Assembly (NCBI GenBank): GCA_019057355.1
Contig: DXJM01000450.1
Span: forward strand, 1-5,672
Length of the DNA stretch: 5,672 bases
From: Promethearchaeota archaeon
Lineage (GTDB): Archaea; Asgardarchaeota; Lokiarchaeia; Sigyniarchaeales; SOKP01
Direction: 5' to 3'
The translations under genes were made by a program, and so were the position numbers. This document shows positions 1 through 5,602 of the stretch, one piece after another (the stretch's first letter is position 1; each line of letters opens with the position of its first letter). The notes under the pieces were generated by a model. The model made no database searches and had not been told where the DNA came from. It was given only the letters and a program-made list of their open reading frames with translations.

Positions 1-189
1 CTTTATTAAATTTAGTTTATAATTGAGAGATTTTAAACATTACCACTTAAATTTTGTTTTTACTCAATTGGATTAAATTACATTTACTTATTATTATCCT
101 TAAAAATATTTTTGGCAATGAATCATCAAAAACATAACGGAATGATCCCTAATATTTAGATATATAGAATTTTGATAACAAGAGAAAAA
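1..189. other. AT-rich non-coding left flank
   Basis: No coding region is supported here. On the plus strand all three frames meet a stop within about the first 25 bases, and on the minus strand no start codon leads into an open frame running off the left edge. The stretch is very AT-rich, with scattered A and T tracts and one TATATA at about 160-166. I see no tRNA-like fold, repeat array or long hairpin. It is most simply the upstream region of the small membrane-protein gene that begins at 222. Confidence 0.6.
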
Positions 190-200
190 TTAAAAATAAT
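190..200 (+). promoter_or_regulatory. Candidate TATA-like promoter element for the small membrane-protein gene
   Basis: The element TTAAAAATAAT lies 22-32 bases before the ATG at 222. This is the spacing expected if transcription starts at or next to the start codon, giving a leaderless mRNA. There is no purine-rich Shine-Dalgarno sequence before the ATG, which agrees with that reading. In DNA this AT-rich such matches arise easily by chance, and TATATA at about 160-166 is an alternative that would give a short leader. Confidence 0.3.
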
Positions 201-221
201 ACTTCTTTATTATTGTTTAAC

Positions 222-650
222 ATGTCAGATAATGCGGCAACTCCTGAAACAGGAGTAAAACAAGAAATACCTTCCAAGAAATCTAAACAATTTAAGGGGA
301 TAATGTGGGGGATAATTCATTGTATAACCGCGATAATTTATCTTACAATTCCATTGAAATTAATATGGACTTATTGGATTCCACTAAATGAAATAACATT
401 TTTGGGTAAGGAGACATTAACCATAGCAATACTAGTGTTATTTCTCTATATAATTACCATCATCATTGGGGTAATTTATGTTGCTGCAATGTTTCGCGCA
501 TTCTTCCAAAGAAAAAATCCCGATTTAGGAATATCAAAAGGAGTGCAATGGGTAAGCATTGTCACTTCAATAAGTGTGATTGCTTTTATGATTATCTGGT
601 TTATCATGACGGGAGGGCAAATTGCTTTTTTTTCAATGATGCCGCCTTAG
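222..650 (+). CDS. Small three-helix integral membrane protein of unknown function
   Basis: This is a 142-residue protein of a family I do not recognise. The first 25 or so residues are polar and end in a Lys-rich stretch (KKSKQFK). Three strongly hydrophobic segments follow at about 27-50, 65-90 and 107-129. The loop between helices 2 and 3 is basic (FRAFFQRKNPDLGISK), so the positive-inside rule puts the N-terminus and this loop in the cytoplasm and the short C-terminus outside. No signal-peptide cleavage site, catalytic motif or paired cysteines are visible. I chose the ATG at 222. An in-frame TTG at 213 would add three residues, but the ATG fits the TATA-like element spacing better. The gene converges on the reductase gene with only 12 bp between stop codons and has no same-strand neighbour in view, so context gives no clue to its role. 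Confidence is high that it is a membrane-protein gene and low on anything beyond that. Confidence 0.75.
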   Translation: MSDNAATPETGVKQEIPSKKSKQFKGIMWGIIHCITAIIYLTIPLKLIWTYWIPLNEITFLGKETLTIAILVLFLYIITIIIGVIYVAAMFRAFFQRKNPDLGISKGVQWVSIVTSISVIAFMIIWFIMTGGQIAFFSMMPP

Positions 651-655
651 AAATG

Positions 656-681
656 TATTGATTCAATATAAAATCGTTTTT
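656..681. terminator. Possible terminator region between convergent genes
   Basis: A perfect 6-bp inverted repeat, TATTGA-T-TCAATA at 656-668, spans the gap between the two convergent stop codons. On the plus strand it is followed by T5 at 677-681, inside the end of the opposing reductase gene. Archaeal termination relies mainly on oligo-T tracts in the non-template strand, so the T5 could serve the membrane-protein gene. The hairpin would be small and AT-only, so this is a weak call. Confidence 0.2.
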
Positions 682-1868
682 ATTAGTTTCAAGAAGATTA
701 ACGGATTTTTGAGTAAAAACCTTAAAATGAATCTGATGAAAGTCTTATTTTTTAGTAATTGAAAAATGATTTCTCTTGGAAAATCCATGTCTCCATAAAA
801 AGAAATCTGATCTTCAATTTTCTTTACTTTTAATATTTGAAAAAAAACTTGAAAGTCCTTTTTGTTAAAGTTTTCGAGAATTGTTCTTATCATGAAGTGA
901 AGTTTTAATTGCTTTCCTATGGTAGCAAGACAAGGTTTTTCATAATAGTTTTTTATCATGCTTTTTGAAAAATCATTGAATTGCATGCAGGTGTAAATAC
1001 AGAAAGCAGCATGCCTTGCTGCCGTTAATAACATGATAATGCCACCACCAGTTGTTGCTTTTACTTGACAAGCAGAGTCACCTAATAGTAAAATATTATC
1101 GAAAGCAACTTTCTTCATTACTCCATAGGGTATAATTCCCCCTTGCTGATCGATTTTTTTTTCAAATTCTACATTTATTGTTTTTAAAAATATCTTTAAT
1201 TTTTGTAAAGGTTTAGAAGTTGATGCAACTCCTATTCGAAACACATTGTTTCCCTCAGGAACAACATATCCAAATAATTCTTTCCATTTTGGATTGAAAT
1301 ACATTGAGGCTTCATTTTGATTAAAATGTCCATTGATCCGAATCTGAGAAGCGAAAAGTATTTTATTTTGCACGCCAAGCTGTTTAGCAACAGAAGAAAG
1401 AGGTCCATCACATCCTACTAGCATTTTTGCAATAATTTTTCTTTTTGAGGTCGTGATTAGAATTCTTTCTTGATTTGTTTCCATCAAATAACTAAATCTT
1501 TTAAATTTTTCTTTCAAATGGTAAGTAATTCTTGGATTTTTTAAATTCTTTTCATAAAAAAGTTTATCTAAAGCAATCCTATCAATAATATAGGGTTCTT
1601 CATCACCAGAAAGTCTAACATGGTTCCCTGCTGGTGAAAAAAGCCGAGCTATTTTCACACGATTTAATACGATTGAAGTGGGGAGTCCTATTAGATGGGA
1701 TAATTTCTTGGAGACAATACCGGCACACTGAAAAGGACGTCCAATTTCCCCATGCTCCTCTATTACCGTTATTTTTAGGTCCTTATTTGATAATAAATAA
1801 CTTAGATAATTTCCAGCAATACTTCCACCAATGATGCAAATATCTACATGTTCAATTAGTTCATGCAT
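663..1868 (-). CDS. Geranylgeranyl reductase family FAD-dependent oxidoreductase
   Basis: This 401-residue protein has the full layout and usual length of the geranylgeranyl reductase (GGR) family. Archaeal members reduce the double bonds of geranylgeranyl chains on membrane ether lipids such as digeranylgeranylglycerophospholipids; relatives act on chlorophyll or quinone side chains. Visible features in order are: an N-terminal beta-alpha-beta FAD-binding motif (IIGGSIAGN, 12-20) with an acidic strand end (VIEEH, 35-39); EIGRPFQCAGIVS (41-53), with the conserved Cys48; the middle FAD motif VGCDGPLSSVAKQLG (151-165); the substrate-region segment FGYVVP (199-204); the flavin motif LLGDSACQVKATTGGGI (261-277); and a basic, hydrophobic helical C-terminus. 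Two consensus positions differ: GGSIAG replaces GxGxxG, and FGYVVP-x8-GVA replaces the family's YxWxFP-x(7-8)-GxG. The start ATG at 1868 precedes the first beta strand by few residues, and I see no better alternative. Family membership is secure. Whether the substrate is a membrane lipid, a quinone or another prenyl compound cannot be told from the sequence, and archaea often carry several paralogues. Confidence 0.9.
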   Translation of the reverse strand: MHELIEHVDICIIGGSIAGNYLSYLLSNKDLKITVIEEHGEIGRPFQCAGIVSKKLSHLIGLPTSIVLNRVKIARLFSPAGNHVRLSGDEEPYIIDRIALDKLFYEKNLKNPRITYHLKEKFKRFSYLMETNQERILITTSKRKIIAKMLVGCDGPLSSVAKQLGVQNKILFASQIRINGHFNQNEASMYFNPKWKELFGYVVPEGNNVFRIGVASTSKPLQKLKIFLKTINVEFEKKIDQQGGIIPYGVMKKVAFDNILLLGDSACQVKATTGGGIIMLLTAARHAAFCIYTCMQFNDFSKSMIKNYYEKPCLATIGKQLKLHFMIRTILENFNKKDFQVFFQILKVKKIEDQISFYGDMDFPREIIFQLLKNKTFIRFILRFLLKNPLIFLKLIKTILY

Positions 1869-1877
1869 TATTATTAT

Positions 1878-1890
1878 TTAAAATAAATAA
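1878..1890 (-). promoter_or_regulatory. Candidate TATA-like element upstream of the reductase gene
   Basis: Read on the minus strand, 1878-1890 is TTATTTATTTTAA, ending 10 bases before the ATG at 1868. That is closer than the usual 20-30 bases for a leaderless start. Alternatives further upstream are TTAATTTAAA at 1921-1930 and TATATA at 1941-1946, which would give leaders of roughly 30-50 bases. No Shine-Dalgarno sequence is seen. The spacer is so AT-rich that I cannot choose firmly among them. Confidence 0.2.
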
Positions 1891-1967
1891 CCATTAGAAC
1901 ATTGTGATTGTTCCCCAAATTTTAAATTAAAGAATACTTGTATATACAGTAGCATTTATTTCCTGTT

Positions 1968-1974
1968 AAAAAAA
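1968..1974 (-). terminator. Candidate oligo-T terminator after the hydrolase gene
   Basis: On the minus strand this is a run of seven T, about 80 bases past the stop of the metallo-beta-lactamase-fold gene and before the reductase gene. Oligo-T tracts are the main archaeal termination signal. I see no stable hairpin before it. If it works, the hydrolase and reductase genes would be separate transcription units. Confidence 0.25.
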
Positions 1975-2052
1975 GTGTGAAATAATTAGATGAGTAAATA
2001 AATATATTCTATCATATTTCTTTAAATAGATAAAATCTACACAAAATTAAAT

Positions 2053-3048
2053 TTATTCTTTTCTATATCCTAAATCCATCATCATGCCATACGTTACAGC
2101 CAATACAATATTCTTTAGGACAGGGTGATTATTTCCCACAAGATCTGTTCTTAAAGAGAGCATCGGTAGAGTCTTATCGACAACATGTCTTGTCTTGGGG
2201 TTTTCATCATAACTCTTAATTATAATTTCTCTAAAATCGTTCATAAGTTTTTCATGATCAAGAAGGAACTCATGAACATTATTATTGTCATTTATTACAC
2301 CAAAATGGCATAATCCAGCATGTGAAACGTGTAGTTTTTTCAATTGCTTTAAAGTTTCCATGTATTCTCTGAAATTGAAATATACCGGCATTGAGGAAGG
2401 TATTGAAAGAAGTTGGCGAGAGTGAAATAAAGTCCCTGCAGCTTCCCCGAGATAAATAAAATCAATCTTATTATCAAGGATGAATAAAAGACATTGATGG
2501 TCAGGGGTATGCCCCGGGCTTTTTATTATAGCTAACTTTATCTCTTCACCTTGTACAGGGAAAATATCAAAAATTTCAAGTGATTTTAGATCCTTTGAGA
2601 ATTCTATAGTTGGAGATATGATTTCAAAAGCATCATCCTTAATGTTTTTCATCTCCCCTATAAAATTTCCGAACGTTCGTTTAGCTCGAGCTAAATGGGA
2701 ATTGTAATTATTTAATAATTCCTTGGTCATCTGATTAGTAAGAATTTTAACATTTGTATTGTATTTTTTTATTTTTTCATATAATAACCACATTCCACCA
2801 GCATGATCAAAATGATGATGTGTAGGTATTAAATATTTGACTTTTGAGAGATTTAAATCATTCTTTCTCATGTATCGAAGTAAGTGGTTAACTGTCAATG
2901 ATGTGCCACAATCTAATAATACAATATTCTCATCAAATTCCCCTATGAATGATGATAAAATTCTCTTAGCTCCAAACTGGTTTAAATCGACGTGATGTAA
3001 ATAATTATTGATTTTCGTTGAATTAATGGTTATAATTTCCCGATTCAT
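2053..3048 (-). CDS. Metallo-beta-lactamase-fold metallohydrolase, substrate unknown
   Basis: This 331-residue protein has a metallo-beta-lactamase-fold core. Residues 46-48 (DCG) form the usual loop after the early strands. THHHFDHAGG at 76-85 is the HxHxDH metal motif (His77, His79, Asp81, His82). SPGHTPDH at 177-184 supplies His180, LGEAAG at 200-205 sits at the bridging-acid position, and CHFG at 247-250 supplies the last His (248). All ligands are present, but the bridging residue is Glu202 rather than the usual Asp. The fold covers glyoxalase II, arylsulfatase, lactonase and nuclease-like enzymes. The single-domain size, the SPGHTPDH strand and the final HFG resemble stand-alone glyoxalase-II-like hydrolases, not the RNase J/CPSF group. 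There is no signal peptide, so it is probably cytoplasmic. I chose the ATG at 3048; a TTG directly before it would add one residue. The 807-residue gene lies 59 bp upstream on the same strand, so co-transcription is possible. Fold and metal binding are confident; the reaction is not assigned. Confidence 0.85.
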   Translation of the reverse strand: MNREIITINSTKINNYLHHVDLNQFGAKRILSSFIGEFDENIVLLDCGTSLTVNHLLRYMRKNDLNLSKVKYLIPTHHHFDHAGGMWLLYEKIKKYNTNVKILTNQMTKELLNNYNSHLARAKRTFGNFIGEMKNIKDDAFEIISPTIEFSKDLKSLEIFDIFPVQGEEIKLAIIKSPGHTPDHQCLLFILDNKIDFIYLGEAAGTLFHSRQLLSIPSSMPVYFNFREYMETLKQLKKLHVSHAGLCHFGVINDNNNVHEFLLDHEKLMNDFREIIIKSYDENPKTRHVVDKTLPMLSLRTDLVGNNHPVLKNIVLAVTYGMMMDLGYRKE

Positions 3049-3070
3049 CAAAAGAAATCATTAACGTTAG

Positions 3071-3083
3071 ATTAAAAATTTTT
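3071..3083 (-). promoter_or_regulatory. Candidate TATA-like element for the hydrolase gene
   Basis: On the minus strand this reads AAAAATTTTTAAT and lies 23-35 bases before the ATG at 3048, a spacing that suits leaderless transcription. No Shine-Dalgarno sequence is present. The 59-bp gap to the upstream gene leaves room for this promoter, but read-through from that gene is equally possible. Confidence 0.3.
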
Positions 3084-3107
3084 TCATGATATTTAATAAA
3101 TTAAAAA

Positions 3108-5531
3108 TTAAAGATTAAGCTTACTTTTCCAGAAAAGCATTTTTTTCCTGATGCCTTCAACTTCCGATTTCCTTAATATATCAGGATTTTTGATAGTTTT
3201 TATTCCTATATCAATTTGTTGTAGAATCGACGTGTAACCTCGAATTTCAGTAATATCATTATATAAATTTGTTAGGCTTTTCACGATTTCAGAGCCGGTA
3301 GAAATTTCAAGATTTTTTATGATGATATCAAAGAAATGCGTTAAGTATTCATCTCCCGTTAAATTTGAATCTTTCATTTCACTTTCAATTGATAAAATTG
3401 CATGTATATCATCTTTTTTTACCGGTTCAGAAACTTGATGCGCATCTTTTTTATTATCGGAAATTCCAAGTTGAGGGAGAGAGGAATCTGAAGATAAAGA
3501 AAGTTCTGGTTTAAGTTTATGAGATGCAATCGGAGCAGGGGCTGGAGCGGAGGCAGGTACTGAGGTAGAGGGTATTGTAGGAGTTATTTGCTTTGTTGAT
3601 GTTTTAGAGAGTGTCTTAGAGGGAACGGAAATAGTAGAGCCCACTGGAGAGTGTGATGGATGCGATGGAGCTTTTTTTCGGGTGAGCTCTCTCGCAATTG
3701 ATGGTTTTATTGCTGTTATTAAATCCTTACGTGCATTTAACCAGGCGTCTTCTAAACTACTTACAAAAATCTTAATATGTTCCGCGACCATGCTTCCGAG
3801 TCCCGCAATTTCAGTAATTTCTTGACCACTCACTATAGATTTTGAAATAACACATAGAATAACTGATTCATAATCTCGATTCATTCCCCAAATATTTTGT
3901 ATTTCCCGATGTCTGAATGAAACATTAGGCATGGTTTCTATTTCGTTATAAAGAGCCACATGATCTGCTTGAGAAAGATCTATATTTGCAGCAATTCTTA
4001 TGTTAATATGCTTCTTACATTTTTTTATTGCTTCCATGTTAATATCCGTAATTTCTGGTGCAATAAGTAGGATTCTTGCTTTAATTTTTTTCATTTCCTC
4101 ATTGACATGCGCTTTTACACCTTCTACAGATCTAATAAACCAAATATCTTTCATGGACGTCGAAGAGGATTTTTTTGATTGCTCCCAAAATTCCGTGGTG
4201 GTAATTTCACTAATTTCCAGCCGCTTTATGATATCCCCTAAAACAGTATTAAGCGTGCTCATGATCTGCGTAGTAAATGTATTTTTTAATTGACCAAAAG
4301 CATTAAAAATGCTTCCAGATATCTCTTCTAGCTTTTCTTCTGAAAGAACTACTGCTTTACTGAAATTATCATCGATATCACTGAAAAGAGATTTTATTTC
4401 TTCACTAGTTTTAGAAGTCGTGCTTAAAAGGGAATCTAGGTTTTTCACGCTTTCTCCTATTGTTTTACTAATATTTGATGTGAAATTATTAAAAAACTCT
4501 TTAATTGAACCTTTTAATGTATTTTCTGTAATTTTTTGAATATCTTTAATTTGCTTATCCAAGCTTCCAGAGATTTCCTTTATCCAACTACCAAACACGT
4601 TTTCAATAACTTGGTCTACAGTCTGCTGTATCACGCCTAAACGCAATTTTTGGAGATTAGTTGATATTTTCGTCTTGACGTTCATTATTTCTTCAATTAA
4701 ACTTAAAAGTTGGGATTTGACAGATTCAGCGACTTTCACGTTGACTGAATCAAATTGCTCTGTTATTGTCTCATTTTGTTTTTTCAATATTTCCCGCGTA
4801 TCTTTTTCGATATTGGAGATGATAGTTCCTAGATCTCTTACTTGATCTATACCGCTAATGGTTTTTTCAAATTCTTGCCTTTGCTCATCCATGGTGCTGA
4901 GCGTTTTATCCTTCAACTGTTTCATGAATTCTGTGTATTCATTCAAGTTTTTAATTCCTTCAGTTTTATTTTCAAGCGCGGTGAATGATTCTCCCAATGT
5001 TCTTGGAGCATTCACGTGAATCTCAGAAATAAATTCATGAAAACTCTTTAATTGGCTAACTAAAGCAGCATAAGGAGGTAGAGGAGAAAAATGAGGTGTC
5101 GGGCCAATCACCGGTTTAAATAATCCTTTTTCTACAAACTTACTTGCGATATGTTCACAATACTCTTTTGGTTTATTGATTAAAATAGCCATTTCACCAA
5201 GAGAAACGATATTTCTCCCGGAACTTAAAAAATACAACTCAATTTCTTCATCTGTAAGGTCTATTTCACTCAATGCTTGAATGACGAGTTCTCGTGAATA
5301 GTCTACCTCCGTTTCCAAAATATCTTTTATTTGAAAATTCTCAACTTCCAAATTTTTATTGATTGAAAGAGTTAGCTTGTGAGGGGGATTATCATGAACA
5401 AATTCTTTTACAAATGGAAATTTTTTTATTTCTGAATAGTCTTGTTTCGAAATAGTAAACTTTTCTTCTTTAAAACAAGTCTTACACTTATATATTAATT
5501 CTATCTCATCTTGGTCCTTAAACATGAACAT
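3108..5531 (-). CDS. Large TrmB-like winged-helix protein with long coiled coil and TrmB/PLD-like region
   Basis: This 807-residue soluble protein appears multidomain. Residues 1-75 contain CKTC (Cys16, Cys19) followed by His46 and His51, a plausible but unproven zinc site. Residues 95-165 look like a TrmB-type winged helix: an initiation-like helix, SLGEMAILINKPKEYCEHI as the helix-turn-helix, then EKGLFKPVIGPTPHFSPLPP as the wing. Residues 185-455 are heptad-rich, almost free of Cys and Pro, and should form long coiled coil. Residues 460-605 start with W464, contain an alpha/beta segment (ARILLIAPEI, then INIRIAANID) and end in an amphipathic helix with W597. This resembles the C-terminal sensor region of TrmB-family regulators, which is PLD-like; no HxKxxxxD catalytic motif is present. 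Residues 615-705 are a Ser/Pro/Thr/Ala-rich linker, and 706-807 are a helical module. There is no membrane segment. TrmB proteins are normally about 250-350 residues, so this is far longer. The role is not known: DNA-binding regulator with a long oligomerising arm, or a scaffold that has kept the fold. The start is ATG 5531; ATG 5525 is also possible, and TGATC four bases before 5531 is only a weak ribosome-site match. Confidence 0.85.
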   Translation of the reverse strand: MFMFKDQDEIELIYKCKTCFKEEKFTISKQDYSEIKKFPFVKEFVHDNPPHKLTLSINKNLEVENFQIKDILETEVDYSRELVIQALSEIDLTDEEIELYFLSSGRNIVSLGEMAILINKPKEYCEHIASKFVEKGLFKPVIGPTPHFSPLPPYAALVSQLKSFHEFISEIHVNAPRTLGESFTALENKTEGIKNLNEYTEFMKQLKDKTLSTMDEQRQEFEKTISGIDQVRDLGTIISNIEKDTREILKKQNETITEQFDSVNVKVAESVKSQLLSLIEEIMNVKTKISTNLQKLRLGVIQQTVDQVIENVFGSWIKEISGSLDKQIKDIQKITENTLKGSIKEFFNNFTSNISKTIGESVKNLDSLLSTTSKTSEEIKSLFSDIDDNFSKAVVLSEEKLEEISGSIFNAFGQLKNTFTTQIMSTLNTVLGDIIKRLEISEITTTEFWEQSKKSSSTSMKDIWFIRSVEGVKAHVNEEMKKIKARILLIAPEITDINMEAIKKCKKHINIRIAANIDLSQADHVALYNEIETMPNVSFRHREIQNIWGMNRDYESVILCVISKSIVSGQEITEIAGLGSMVAEHIKIFVSSLEDAWLNARKDLITAIKPSIARELTRKKAPSHPSHSPVGSTISVPSKTLSKTSTKQITPTIPSTSVPASAPAPAPIASHKLKPELSLSSDSSLPQLGISDNKKDAHQVSEPVKKDDIHAILSIESEMKDSNLTGDEYLTHFFDIIIKNLEISTGSEIVKSLTNLYNDITEIRGYTSILQQIDIGIKTIKNPDILRKSEVEGIRKKMLFWKSKLNL

Positions 5532-5544
5532 TTTAGATCAATCC

Positions 5545-5562
5545 ACTATTGATTTTAATAGT
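5545..5562. repeat. Inverted repeat over the promoter of the 807-residue gene, possible operator
   Basis: ACTATT at 5545-5550 and AATAGT at 5557-5562 form a perfect 6-bp inverted repeat with a 6-base centre. It overlaps the TATA-like element of the downstream minus-strand gene. The half-site with its flanking base, CACTATT, also occurs at 5623-5629 in the same orientation. An 18-bp two-fold site on a promoter is the usual form of a dimeric winged-helix operator, so autoregulation by the neighbouring TrmB-like protein is conceivable. Short AT-rich palindromes are common by chance, so this stays tentative. Confidence 0.3.
5551..5560 (-). promoter_or_regulatory. Candidate TATA-like element for the 807-residue gene
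   Basis: On the minus strand this reads TATTAAAATC and lies 20-29 bases before the ATG at 5531, the expected distance for a leaderless archaeal transcript. It sits largely inside the centre and right arm of the inverted repeat at 5545-5562. Read on the plus strand it is also TATA-like (TTTTAATA) and lies 43-52 bases before the possible divergent start at 5603, so it might serve both directions. Confidence 0.35.
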
Positions 5563-5602
5563 AAAAATCCATCACTTAAGTTAGAAAGCTGGTAAAAAAC
5601 TA

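Noticed and set aside
213..221. TTG start three codons before the ATG of the membrane-protein gene
   Set aside because: The ATG at 222 is the stronger start and fits the TATA-like element spacing; the extra residues add nothing recognisable.
1634..1834. 66-residue plus-strand open frame
   Set aside because: It lies wholly antisense inside the reductase gene, over its conserved FAD motifs, and shows no family features or promoter of its own.
1869..2052. Small RNA or small gene in the spacer between hydrolase and reductase
   Set aside because: The spacer is AT-rich with several stops in every frame and no stable GC-containing fold; promoter and terminator signals explain it adequately.
3049..3051. 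TTG start one codon before the ATG of the hydrolase gene
   Set aside because: An ATG follows immediately and no ribosome-binding sequence favours the TTG.
4000..4293. 97-residue plus-strand open frame with hydrophobic sequence
   Set aside because: It is antisense to the TrmB/PLD-like and coiled-coil parts of the 807-residue gene. The Ile/Phe/Ser-rich composition is what the complement of Lys/Glu/Asp-rich codons produces.
4309..4539. 76-residue plus-strand open frame
   Set aside because: It is antisense to the coiled-coil region, with biased Ser/Leu/Phe composition expected from the opposite strand of heptad-repeat codons.
4167..4979. Methyl-accepting chemotaxis protein or phage tape-measure identity for the coiled-coil region
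   Set aside because: The heptad pattern is superficially similar, but there is no membrane segment, no recognisable chemotaxis signalling hairpin tip, and no phage gene nearby.
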